A DNA stretch of 64,000 nt from Callaeas wilsoni (taxonomy: Eukaryota; Chordata; Aves; Passeriformes; Callaeidae). The notes below the pieces were generated by a model, which was not told the origin of the DNA, did not search any database, and worked only from the letters and a program-made list of their open reading frames with translations. Position numbers and translations under genes: made by a program. Position 1 is the first letter of the stretch, and each line of letters begins with the position of its first letter. Shown piece after piece: positions 40,258 to 52,200 of this stretch. The stretch is taken from positions 1 through 64,000 of the forward strand of contig VWPU01009582.1 in the NCBI GenBank assembly GCA_013398955.1, written 5' to 3'.

Positions 40258-40432
40258 GGTCCTTGGAAACTGAGTGCCTTTTAGTGATGCTAATAACACC
40301 AAGATTGTGGGTTTGATCCCTGTACTGGCCATCCACTTAAGCATTGGAATCAACGATCCTTGTGGGTCCCTTCCAACTCAGACTATTCTGTGATTCTGTG
40401 ATTCTGTGATTCTGTGATTCTGTGATTCTGTG
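40258..40432 (+). mobile_element. tRNA-Ile-derived SINE with CR1-like tail (TguSINE1-like)
   Basis: The head resembles tRNA-Ile with the AAT anticodon arm: GATGCTAATAACACCAAG matches the anticodon-loop region. The B box of the RNA polymerase III promoter is GGTTTGATCCC at 40,310-40,320, and a CTGTACTGGCCA acceptor-stem end follows. The A-box side (about 40,258-40,290) is worn. After the tRNA part comes a short body (TCCACTTAAGCATTGGAATC), then GGGTCCCTTCCAACTCAGAC and six perfect ATTCTGTG units at 40,385-40,432. The last two parts match the CR1 3' end, the region by which CR1 reverse transcriptase recognises its template. Zebra finch TguSINE1 has this architecture. Transcription by Pol III is unlikely now because of the decayed A box. 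Confidence 0.88.
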
Positions 40433-43400
40433 ACATGCATAGAAGCTGACTCCGAAGGATAGGACTCACCTGTCGTCACACAGGATGCATCCTGTTGTAG
40501 TGCAGCAGATGGGCATGAAGCTGAGTAGGTTTTTGCTGGAAAGGTTCAGTTCATGAGGGTAGGTGTGCAGTGACCCAGCACCAGATGCCTGTAGCCACAG
40601 TCATCCTCAGGGAGCAAGGATCTTTCTGGCCCAATCAGAGGATGACTAGGCAGTGACTCTTCTCAGAATGGGGTTAATCCTCTTTAAGCTTCTGATTTTG
40701 GCCCAAAGCTTTCCTGATGGCTTCACTGGCACCATGTAAATTTCAGTCCACTGGGCTAAACAAGGAGGGAAATGTAGTATCTCAAAGAGCCACCTCATGC
40801 TGGAGCCCATTTCAAACATCTGGATCTTGGTACTGCCCTAGGTCCTTCCGTAGGTGCTGGGGAATGGGGATGCAGAGAGCAGTGGCTGGTAGCTGCTCAG
40901 AGAGTTCGGTGACCTAGTCTAACCTTCAGTACAGATGTCATCCATAGGTGGGCTGTGATAGATCATGTGTAGGGAAGGCATTTGAAGCAATCTTCATGTT
41001 AAACGAAGATTTTTTTTCCCCTGTAATTACCAATTATCATAACAAAGAAACTGAAGGGGCTGATCAGATTTGTATTGAGAACAGTTTTGTTTCCACCTCT
41101 TTTCTCTTGTCTTGGGAATAAAACATGCAAAGTACCAGGGAAGAAACTTTCTTACAAATTGTTGAATTATAAGTAGGCATTATATATCTATGTATACATA
41201 TATATGTATGTAGGAAAGCACAGAAAAGCATCAAGTTGACAGATGTAATTTGTCTTATCTTATGACTAATATGTATTTTTCCCTTCCTGTATTTTGCCAT
41301 CATAGTTTCTCTTACACTCAACTGCCTGCCCCTGCAAGCCAAGTTAAAAAGTCAAAATCTTGAGTTCCTCAAAGTATCCTAATTACTGTGCCCCATCACT
41401 TGAGGCAGACAGTGATACATACTCAGCCTGTGATGCTTTTGGGTTTTACCCCAATTATTATATAAGCAGTTATGTCAGTGCTGCAAATACAGATGAGGCA
41501 GTACCTGCTTCCTCCTTTTCTTCTGCTTTACTTGTGATCAAAGCAATCCCAGTTTCCACCTTGACTACTCTTAGGACCTAATATAGCACATGTGCTGTGG
41601 AGCTGCTGCTTGCTGGACTCCAGTTCTGGTTTCTGGAAGTGTTGCATCCGCTGCACTGGTGCACAGTAGCCATGCAAATCACTGGTGGGTTTATGTGACA
41701 AGGTTTTGGTAGCAGGGGTGCCAACATCACCTTCCCAATGTGGTGCCACCAATGGGGCTCTCAGCAGGGTCAGGAACCTGAGGATCTTGGCAGCTTTGGC
41801 CACGACAGGTGGAGTCTAGAAACATTGAAGTAGTAACAGCCCTCCTCATCTAGATTTTTTTAGAAAGAAGGAAAAAAAAACCCCATACACCCAAAGAAAC
41901 ATGGCTGAACCTGCATTTTTGGAACCTGCACCCTTTTCTACTGGCTTCCCTTCTTTATCCCTCAGATATTTGAGCTACATGAAGGATTTCTTTCCTTTCC
42001 CATCACTGATTTTCCCATTTCACTTTGTGGGTAATTTTAGGCCCACAAACTAGTTTCCTTTTCTCTATCTAACATTCAATATAACTTCAAAGCATTCAAT
42101 TAAGTTTCCGTGCTTATCTTCTTCTCTACCTTGCCAGTTTGCCATGTGTGTTCGAGGCTTTTCTAACTTCTCATAGATGTCCTGCTCTTCGCTGCCACTT
42201 CTTTTATTGGCAGTTAAAATTAACTCCTGCCATGTACCTTACCTTTCCTCCCTTCTCCTCTCCTTCTGATTCTTGTAAATCCCCTTGCCTTAGGGTGTAT
42301 TCCTGTGACAGAAGCTCTTCTGTGACCCTCAGAATTATATCTCATGGGTTTCCTTTGATCAAAGTGTCTCCAGGGGAAACGGCTTCTCTTCACTGCTCTG
42401 TGAACTTTAGTCAGTAAAGCTCCAATCCACATCTGCTTAAAGAAATTTAAGTAATTCGTATATGGGCAGCAAGAGCACTGTAAACATCATCTTTTCTATA
42501 GAAATGTAGACCAGCAAATATAAGGTTAGAAGGTAGCTCTGCACTTGCATTATTGGGAAACCATGCAAAAAGGGACATGTGATAAATACTTACAGCTCTG
42601 TAATGGACTCTGGCAACCATAGGATTTGCTTATTTTCCTGCACTCATGTACCCTCTATGAGGGGCTGAGAATGAAAGCTTGACTGGGCGTGGGTGCATTT
42701 ATACCAAACTCTGTCTTCTTGTTTGTCTGCAGATACTCATTCTCAGACAATTAACTTTTCTAAAATAAGTTATGAAATTTGAGAAAACATCAGTTTATTT
42801 GGCACAAAGGATTAAACACAAAGAAATTAGGCATTTTTTTACAATCTTTGTCAATTTAGCTCTGTTTTCTTTTGAAGATTCTTATTAAATAGTAACCACA
42901 TTTGAAATGTATTCTAATTAAGAACAATTCATGAAAGAGAAGGGGAGAGAGAAAGCTCTGACAGAGTTGGTAATTGTTAATAGTTTTTCTACAAGCACAT
43001 TCTAATTCTGCATCATTTGCCACAGCTGCAGATTGAAATGTCTGAGCCTTGACTTCTATGTAAGAAGTAATCTTAACTTCTGTTCTTGCATAGGTGGTGA
43101 ACAGTATATTTTAATCTATTTTGGTGCCTGACCAGCAGTCCTTCCACGTCTGAGTGGCTGTTCCTTATTTACTACATTCCTTTCAGCTGCATCCATTTTA
43201 TATGTGAATAAATGCCTTCCTTCTGCTCCTGAGATTTGAGACCAAGAGCTGCAGAGATATTGTGAAATACCGTCTTCAAGAACTTTATCTGTTTTAGACA
43301 AAGAGGATTTTAGAGCTTACTCCAAAGTCTACATCTCTGTATTTCTGCAGTTCTTTATTACTTTTACTATTCTTCTGGGGCTAACTGCACTTTGACTGCT

Positions 43401-44305
43401 CAAAAAGTTCTACTATTTTTCACAGTTATTTTCCTCTCTTCTTTCTCATGTTTCTTATAACCTGTACCCACCAGCTATTATCCCCATTATCCCCAAATCT
43501 CTTTTCTTAGATCATGGAGCCACCTTCTATGCACTACAATTAAAAACGTAAACAGAAGGGAAAACTTTGTGTTTGTGGTGGTATGTGGAAGTCATCTTTT
43601 TGGGCATCCTACATCTTTTTGATAAATGCTGTCTCAAGACTACCATTGCATTTATGTTGGTCTTACTTTTGTTTGTGTGTTAAAAAGCATCCTGTGTGGT
43701 GTTTGGTTGATGTGACAAAACCATTCTAAAACAGAGCTCATAATACTCATGACAGAGTGATGACACTGTCTGTTCCTGCTTGTCATTCTCCAATTCCATG
43801 CTAAGTCAGGTGCATTTATCAGGACATTATATACTTATTTTCAGAGGTTTTCTGATATTTCAGGCTGGTTTTTTTTGGTAGATGATCTTTCTCTTGTAGG
43901 GACAAAATTTCAGTGTTTTCTAGGCTTTAATGCTCATCGGAATTCAGCAGCAGCTCGGAGTTGGAAAAAACAAATCTCTCTGGAGGAGAAATATAGCAAA
44001 AATAATTTCTCAGCCACCCCTTGTGTATAGCATCTAAGCAAAATCAGAAAAAGCAATTGGAAAAAAATACTGTGGTCTTCCCAAATATCTCTGCTAAAAT
44101 AGGCTGCTAAAATAGATGGCATTTTCATACACAATATATGAAGTGATACTGATATGAAGCTATTTTGTCTTTCCCAAGAGAAAATATCAGTAAGGCGAAA
44201 CAGAGCTTTTCCATGAAAAGGTTCAATTAACTTGGTATATTGATCCAGAAGGCTTACTAAACCCAAGATTGATTCTAAGAGGTGAAAGTGACTGAGATTT
44301 ACACC
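40433..44305. other. Non-coding stretch, nothing recognised
   Basis: About 3.9 kb. A GC-moderate block at 41,590-41,810 reads like a dispersed repeat in places (GACAAGGTTTTGGTAGCAGG), but I cannot assign it to a family. An alternating TATATATG stretch is at about 41,180-41,212. No supported exon. Confidence 0.45.
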
Positions 44306-44370
44306 AACCAGTACTTAATGATTAAAGCGTTCTCCTGAGATGCATGAGGCACAAACTGAACTTCTTACCT
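44306..44370 (+). mobile_element. Possible ancient tRNA-derived SINE head
   Basis: The segment ACTTAATGATTAAAGCGTTC, then TCCTGAGATGCATGAGGCAC and AAACTGAACTTCTT follows the spacing of an A-box/anticodon/B-box tRNA head seen in old amniote SINEs (GTGGTTAGAGC ... TTCAATTCC). The B box is badly decayed. It is a weak call based on one short block with no body or tail. Confidence 0.22.
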
Positions 44371-46144
44371 CTCCTTTTAGGCTGGTAATTATTTGGCTAA
44401 ATATATAAAACATGGTAGTTTAATTTGGGAAGTAAAGATATTTCTTCATAAGCGTTTGTCCAAGAAGCTGCTTGAATCATGGTAAACACAGGCAAACTTT
44501 CTCCTATGACCATCACTGTGCAATCACCACAAGACAATCACATTCAGCCAATTTCTGTCCGCAGAGTAATTTCCAGTTTATTGTTTGTACTCTTGTGTCT
44601 ATGTTCTCTTTTCTAACCAAGGTGGTTTTCTTCTCACTCTGTTCGGAATGGAGAGTTTCAGACTTCCAATTTTTTAAACAAAGCAAATCTCCTCAGTTTT
44701 CTGGCCCAAGGCAAGTTAGATCTGTGTAAATGACTAAAGCCACAAGAACACCACATTCTGCTGATGTACTCCTGCACAAGCTTGGACCTATCGAACCTGT
44801 GTAGCATAACTATCTTTTATAAATGTGCTTGAAATGGGATTTCTATCTCTTCCATAATACTTCAGATATCTTACTTTTTGCTGCTCCTCGTTACTCACAG
44901 CAATTTTGTGTACTGCTTTCCATTTATCCTCTGGCCAGGATGAAAGCTCTGATAATGAGAATCAGAGCTCTGTAATCCTTTCCCACATCTGATGCTCCCA
45001 GTACCACATGTGGTCCTGGGACGTATGTCCAGAGAGAGTTCTTATAGAAAGTGCACAGTCACAGGGATGCCCAGGTGTTGGCAGCACATGAGAGAATGCA
45101 TTTGAAAACAAAATGAGTAAACACGTTAATGGAAAGAACCTGCAGTACTGCAGACAAACACCTTCCAAGAACTAATGAGCCCTTGTCTAACATGGCAGTG
45201 ATGTGTTTGGTTAATGTGCTCCTGCTCGTCTTAGCTAAGTCCTCTGAACTTATGAACTGAGCCTTTACATGACCAGACTTAGGAATGGCATGAGTTGCTG
45301 ACATGTTCAGATACTGCTCTATTATTGAAAAATGTGCCTCTCTCTGAGCCTGATTGGTAGTCATCATGCGTTTCAGAGGTAAATAGCACCTATGGCGAAC
45401 ACTGAATCCAGCCAGCAGGAGCAAAGAGTGTTTATTAAATCAGCATTTGTGTTGAGGTGGTTACAACAAAACCAGCTAAATGAGTTCCGTTGTCCTATGT
45501 GTTGCCACTCTCAAGATCCCTTCTTCAATATGCTTCTAAAGCCCTGAATTATTATAATGATGCACGTGATCTATTGAATTTGAAAACGAACACTTTACTG
45601 CATTGACTTGTTGGTAGTTACATCACAGACAGATCCTGGATCCCATTTTGATGACGGGAAATGAAAACAACAAAAAAAAGAATGGCTTAGATCTGTTTTA
45701 TAGGACTGTCATCTGAAATGGTATTTGTGTTTGCATTTTTACAATAGGGGAAAAAGCCTTGCTATACTGGAGTGGAAGTCTCTATCCTCTGTTTTAGAGA
45801 TCTAGGATGAAAGATGCTAAAGCAAGAGCATGTCTAACTGTACACTGTCTGTGAACATAAATCCTACCCTGTGTTGTAGCAAAACTCACAGTTCCATGCT
45901 TGACCAGATAGCAAGTGGAAGTTTTCTACGTGTATTAACATGGAAATAAAGTCTAAGGAGATACATGTCATGCTTACTTGTACATGCATAAATAGAGAAG
46001 TTAATTTCTGCTTTCTAAACACTGTATTTAATATAAGCAAACGGAACTATAGCATGACTCCCGAGTGACTTAATGAGCAGCATATCAGAAAAACAGGATA
46101 TCACAGTTCTTGTTAAAGTTCTCATTTATCATAGCAGACTTGAG
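44371..46144. other. Non-coding stretch, nothing recognised
   Basis: About 1.8 kb of AT-rich sequence. A 121-codon minus-strand frame at 45,059-45,424 has no recognisable domain. Confidence 0.5.
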
Positions 46145-46245
46145 TGATTTTCATCAAATAACTTCATCTTGTTGTGCCTCATATTCTTCTCTGAAAATCA
46201 GGATAGCTAGATCTCTTATAGAATGTTCGAGGCAAAGATTTGCTG
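46145..46245 (+). mobile_element. MIR-like CORE-SINE remnant
   Basis: The plus strand reads AATAACTTCATCTTGTTGTG, then CCTCATATTCTTCTCTGAAA, ATCAGGATAGCTAGATCTC and TTATAGAATGTTCGAGGC. This follows the MIR core order: a TTACTTAACCTCT block, GTGCCTCAGTTTCCTCATCT, GTAAAATGGGGATAAT, and a later CTCATAGGGTTGTTGTGAGG block. It is shorter and more decayed than the copy at 13.9 kb. Confidence 0.45.
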
Positions 46246-49200
46246 TCAGTCTGTACATCGCTTCATTAGAAAATACTGTTTTTTAAAAAAATGAGTGCTC
46301 AAAACATGCAAAAACTGTAATTTCCATCAAGAAATATAAAAAGTTGTTTCAGAAATATTCGAGATTCCTATAGTGCTGGAGTTCTTGTGAGGATAGGGCT
46401 AGGAGTGCTTTATAGGACCCAGATATTATGCAGTGCAGGATAAGTTACAGAAGTTTTCATATTTCCTCATGACTTTGTTTTGGAGCTAAAGAAGATGCCG
46501 GTAGTGACAATTGAATGTCAGAGTAGGATGTGCTCAGGGATGAACACTCTGGCTATCCCAGGGTACTCAGAGATCAAATAGCATGGCTGTTGGCCTTCAC
46601 CAGCACGTACAGTCTGACATCTCCAGTGAGAGCCCACCTGTGGCCTAAAGATCAGTAGCGGAGCAAGCTGTCATTATGGAGAAGAAACGGTGCTTTTTCC
46701 CCTAGTGCTGCTGCCATGTAACCCCCATAGTGCTGCCACTGGTGCTCCGTGCACCCTTCTGGTCACCTAAAATCATGCAGACGGGGTTCAGAGTGATGTT
46801 GAGCATGTAAATGTGATGACTGGGGAAGGTAAGCATGGGCACAAACAGCTGGGGAGAGGTCACAGCAAAGTAAGTTAAGGAATGGCAGAGAGATAATAAA
46901 AGGGGAACAAGAAAGCTGTGCAAGGAAAGAGCTCAGGTGGTTGTTCCCTTAATTAGGACAGGAGCTCACTGCCACAAGAACTCAGTGAGTCATTCGTAAG
47001 ATAATTGAGCTGTTGTAGGTGGCAGATTCTGGAAGAGATACAAAACCTGTTTCAGGCCACAAGCCAATTTTGGATTACTGAGGGCCTGCACCTAACATGG
47101 GTGCTGTTCACTTCAGGTTTACACAGGTTTTGCACAACCAAACCACACTCCCTCATCTATGACAAGACCCTAAACTGGAAAGGTAGCTGGAGCAATCCAC
47201 CCAGATCACTATATAGCAAAAGCATTTTAGGCAATGAGGATAAAACTCATGTGAGTAACAGAATCAGCTTTTGTCATTACTTGCAATGAAACCCAGGTGA
47301 CTCATCTACCCTAAAAAATTTATTTCCATGGTACTCTCAGTGTCATTTTTGACTGTGAAAGGTTCAAGTGAATCATTTATGAACATATTCTGGCAACTCA
47401 GCCAAGGGATATTCTTCCAAGCCTGGTTTCTTGATGAGACAAAAATGGAAAACGAAAACCTGCATCTGATCAAACTAGAGGTTTTTTCAAAATTTCACCT
47501 CAGCCCAGGAAAATCAAGTTCAAAGATCTCCTCTGGTCTAGGGCCAATGATTCAAACTTAATGTTTCTGCCTGTCAGAAAGGATAACATATAATTACCTA
47601 CCTTACCAGGGCATTGCAAAAATTAGTTATTATTTGCATAGAGTTGTTGAATAATTTAAAAATCTTCATCTCAGCTCTCGTGAAAGACTATCTTTCTAAA
47701 GTAAAATAAAGTATTAGTAATTTCAAATTGGTAGTAGAAGACAGGGCAGTTCTCCAGATCGCAGTTCAGTGATGCCCAAAAGAAACAGGCAGGTACCAGG
47801 GAATAGATGGGAGGTGAAGGACCAGATAGCTTGCTTCTGTAGCAGACCTCCTCTTGTAGGATCTGGGACCACCTGTTTGTCCTTCCGATGGAAGACAGAA
47901 GCAGTAATTAAAGAAAACATCAGGAAGTTGCTTGTTTTTTCGTTTGTTTCCAGTTCAACTGCCCTGCACTTTTATCACAGCTTTCCCTCATTTCTTGGTT
48001 AACCACTTCTAATGGCATCCCTTTGCCTCCCCAGGTCTCAAGGAGTGCCTGTGCCCCAAGTGAAGTGAGAAGACGCACATCCTCTGCTCATCTCCCAGAA
48101 TTTTGTGCTGCTTTTGCCTCCCACAGCAGAGCTGCAATGACAGGGAAGCTGTAATTTGGTTTTGGTATTTAGATTACACTTATCAAAACAGTTCATTTGC
48201 ATTCACAGTCTCACCCTTGATTACACCTGGCATTTGAAGTCCATTATATTTGAAAATGCCTTGTCTGTCGCTTGCAAGATAGGAGAAACAAGGTGTGCTG
48301 TCTTCCCAAAAATTGCATGGCAAAAATCTCTTCTGTCCTCATGCTTCTTCAAATCAGCATTAGTTCTTGTTTCCATCCACTGTGATGGGGGTGGCACATC
48401 AGGACTGAGCGGAGCTATGCAGAAGAGACCTGCTCCATCTGGTTTTTAAGTGCTATGCTGCAGTGCCAGCAGCTCCATGCACCACACTCACGGGTCGAGG
48501 ACACTGGGTCTGCATTGCGGTTTTAGGGTAGGGACTTTCCATTTAGAGTGTATCCTGGCTACACAGTATTAAGAAAGCCTGACTAGATTTCTTTTGTGGT
48601 CTGTCTGATTCAAAAGGAATTAGTCAGAATTTAAATTGTTACACATTTCTACTACCATTTATTTAAAGTACTGGTATCCAGGTTTCCTCCATCCTTAAGA
48701 CAGGTGGCCCTTCATTCACACAGGGTGTCACCACGTTTTTTAACCAGGCGAGATATATTACACAAGGATACAGATATGGTGCCTTGGATAGGTTTGCAAT
48801 AAGAAAGAGCTATAACGATCTCAGTGTAGAAAGCTTTTACGGTTATATTTTATTGCCTGAGTGCTCATAAGCCACCTAAACACCCTTAAATCCTTACATA
48901 AAGGGTGGAGCAAGGAAGGAGATCAGAATGGGATTACCATGAAGACAGGGTGTTCAGTAGTCTCCCTGAGGCCTGGGAACATTAGTTTGATCTCCTAGGC
49001 TTGCGCTGTCTACTCCAGTATGACTTCTTGTGATTTCACCTTCAGAGTCACTTGGGTCTGTAAAAGAGAAAAACCAGTAAATACAGGCATTTCATTTTTC
49101 CTTCTCAGGGAAGACAAATATGGTTGGGGTTGATCATTCATGCATTTGTTTGTATCAAAACAACTTTCTGGCTGGGAGTTTCCTGAGTGGGATAGGCATG

Positions 49201-52200
49201 TATCATCCCATACCATGGCATAATGAAGTATTCCTGTAGGAGCATAAGGTTTACCTTGTGCTTTGCTCCTCCGTCTAGGATTACCAGAGAAATGAGAAGA
49301 TGGATAAAATAGGGAAGCAAAAATGGACATAGAGAGGAGATAAAAATAAGCTGTATGCTAACCCTGCTAACCACCGAGGAATATTCTTTCTTAATTGCAT
49401 AAGTATTAGTTTTACTATCTCATTGCTTCTGCCCCTTTCTCTCTCCTTAGCTTTGTTTGGGGTTGGGATTAATTAGCATAAGATGTTAGAGCATATGAAT
49501 TGCAGCAAACTTCTGCTTTATTCCACAGCTGGGGTGGCCAAGACACTTGAAAGCAAATTCTCATTGATGTTTCTGGGAAGAAGTTTAGAAAGGATTTTAA
49601 CCTACATAGTTTTGATGTGTAACAGGAACTAAAGGAAAAAGGATTACATTAAAAGAAAAAGATATCCTTCTCTACTCACCCAATCTTTCAACAGTTCATT
49701 TCAGTTATTTATATAATGAAAAACAATAGTTCCAACAGAGAGGGCAATGTACTATGAATTTTCCACTTCTGTGTATCTACCCCCTGTGGTAAAGTTCATA
49801 CCAATGACAAAGAATATACTCAAAAAGAACAACTTTTGGTTTTTTTGTTTTGCATTCAAAATACCATTTATAACTAAAATCCCTCTGAACCTTATTAAGA
49901 AATTCAAGCAAACATTTTTGCTTCAGTTTCTCACTTATATCAGCCCAAAGGCATAAATTAGAAGCAAATACCTTATGCATGTAAATGTCCATGGGCATCT
50001 GCATTCACATAAGAGCCCTAGGCCTGAAGCAATATCACCAAAGGATGATACAGTTGTGAAAATATCTGTAAGAGTGCATTTTGAAAAGCAACAGTCCCTG
50101 AATGCGTTCTCACTAATAAGTATTTGAAACTAGATTTCAAGACTGGAAGCACTTTTCTGGTGAAACTGGGTTGGTTACACAGAGACCTGTGTGACTGGTG
50201 GAAAAGGACGTGGAAGGTCCAAATGTACCATTCCATGAAAGACCTCCTTATTTCCTTCCTATTCTGATAGAAGATGCTTCTTTTTCTTCTTTTTTTCCCA
50301 AAGCTATTTCCTTTTCCTTCCTTCTACCTATGAGTGAAAAGTACACTCATTAAGAGCCATGAGATCTACATTTCTTCATTAAAGGTATATTAAAAAAACA
50401 CAAAGCAGAATTAGAGCGGCATAATGCAGTCCCCATCACATGATAAAGTACCACCAACAAGAAATATTGTTATCATCACTGTCTCATATTCATTAAGCAA
50501 ACACTGCTTGAGATGGTGCTCAGATTTTCTGCATTTTTCTATTACATGATCCAGCGGACTTTATTTTCTTGCGATTATGGAAACAACTGAACATTACACC
50601 TATAAGTTCTAGTTGCTTGCTCCATCATTTTCTTTTAATAGGTTTCAACAGCAAAGAGAAAATTAAACCAGGGAAATCGTGTAACAGAAAATGAAGAATA
50701 CCTGATTATGTGCATTCAGCAATTATTGGTGGGGGGGGAGCAGCTCTTTTTAAGCTATGCCTGTGGGGCACTTCCACTGCTTTGGTACATAGCCATGCAG
50801 TTTGCCACTGACTCATATTTTGTGAAGACATTTCATATAAAATTCTGACTACTTGCAAGACAGTGCTTTGATACACACTTACTTGAAATGGAACAGGGAC
50901 TGGGTTTGCAGTTCATCCAAGGGCATTGGGTTTGCAGTTTATCCAACAGATGAAAATGGACTTAGATTTCAGCAAAATTCCAGCAACAGCCAAAAGGATA
51001 TCTCTCACAGCCTGACTGTCACTGCCTTGAAGATGCATAGGTCACTGTGTCTGACTGAAAACTTGCATGTGCACTGGGCATCATCCCGTGGGATAAGGTG
51101 CTCCTCTCCCAGCTGGGCTAAGTGATTGTGCACTTTGTTTCTGCTAAAACTTAGTACAATTCAGGAGATGAGGATGCTTCTGTCCATGGAAAGGGGTGAG
51201 CTGTCTCCAGCGATCATTGCCTGAGCCTGATGGACTGATGGGACAGGGCACAGAACAAAATCCAGCTGTTGACATTAGGAGCAGTGATGGCAGCTGCTGC
51301 ACTCTCAGTTTCCATGTCCCTAGACCCTTCCAAGGTGTAGTGTTTTCTTAGCAGTGGGACAACTGCTCTCGGGGATTCAGTTTCCAACAAGAGCATCTTA
51401 ATCGGTAGGATGCATCTCCCTGTGGAAGCTGTGCCACCTTGCTGGAAAAGAGTTTAATCAGAACAGGGAGGATGCAAATGCCTGTAGTGTCAATGGGGCA
51501 TTCAGCTGAGAAGGTGCCTTTGATTCATGAGGTCTCTCAAGACTGCCACTGGATTTTATGCAGAAGCTGCCAAAATAAACAAACGTACCAAACCAAACAA
51601 AACCCTACCTCTGAGAAACTCCTGCTCCGCTCTGGGTTTTCTTTAACAAGACACGGATATAAGGTGCCTTCTTCCCCCATGATAATGTTCTAGATGGCAG
51701 ATGAAGCTTCTGCCCTGTAGCCCTTGATAAGTGCCTATGGCACTGACTTGACTGATGCAGCAGGATGAAAATTTGGCTGATTGCAGGTGACTCGCAGCTC
51801 CCCAGTCAGGCTAGTATAGATGCTAGTAACTCAATAGGATAGGAAGAATAGGCATGCAAGTCTCTTCTTGGAGGCAGAGAGGTTCTCATAAATTAGGTGC
51901 TGCAAAGGTCACATTTAGCTTTTGGTCCTGTTGCTAACAATCTCTGGGGCATCTCCGGCAGCTCAGTACTACCTTAAAAGTGAAATTTAAGTTCTCTGCA
52001 AGCAAATTGCAGCAACATAAAGAAACCTGACTCTAAAGGAGAGTCAGGCGTATGTATAAGATATATGTGCAAAACTCTGCAGGTTATGAAAGGATTGTTT
52101 CCACCACAGCAGCTGGAGATGAGCTACCACCATTCTGATGCTTCCAGGGCAAAGACAGCCTGGTTAAGCTGAGCTGACTTCAGTCCTCTTCCCTGATGGA

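Noticed and set aside
40258..40335. Functional tRNA-Ile gene
   Set aside because: The A-box half and 5' acceptor strand are decayed and the sequence runs on into a CR1-like tail, so it is a SINE head, not a tRNA gene.
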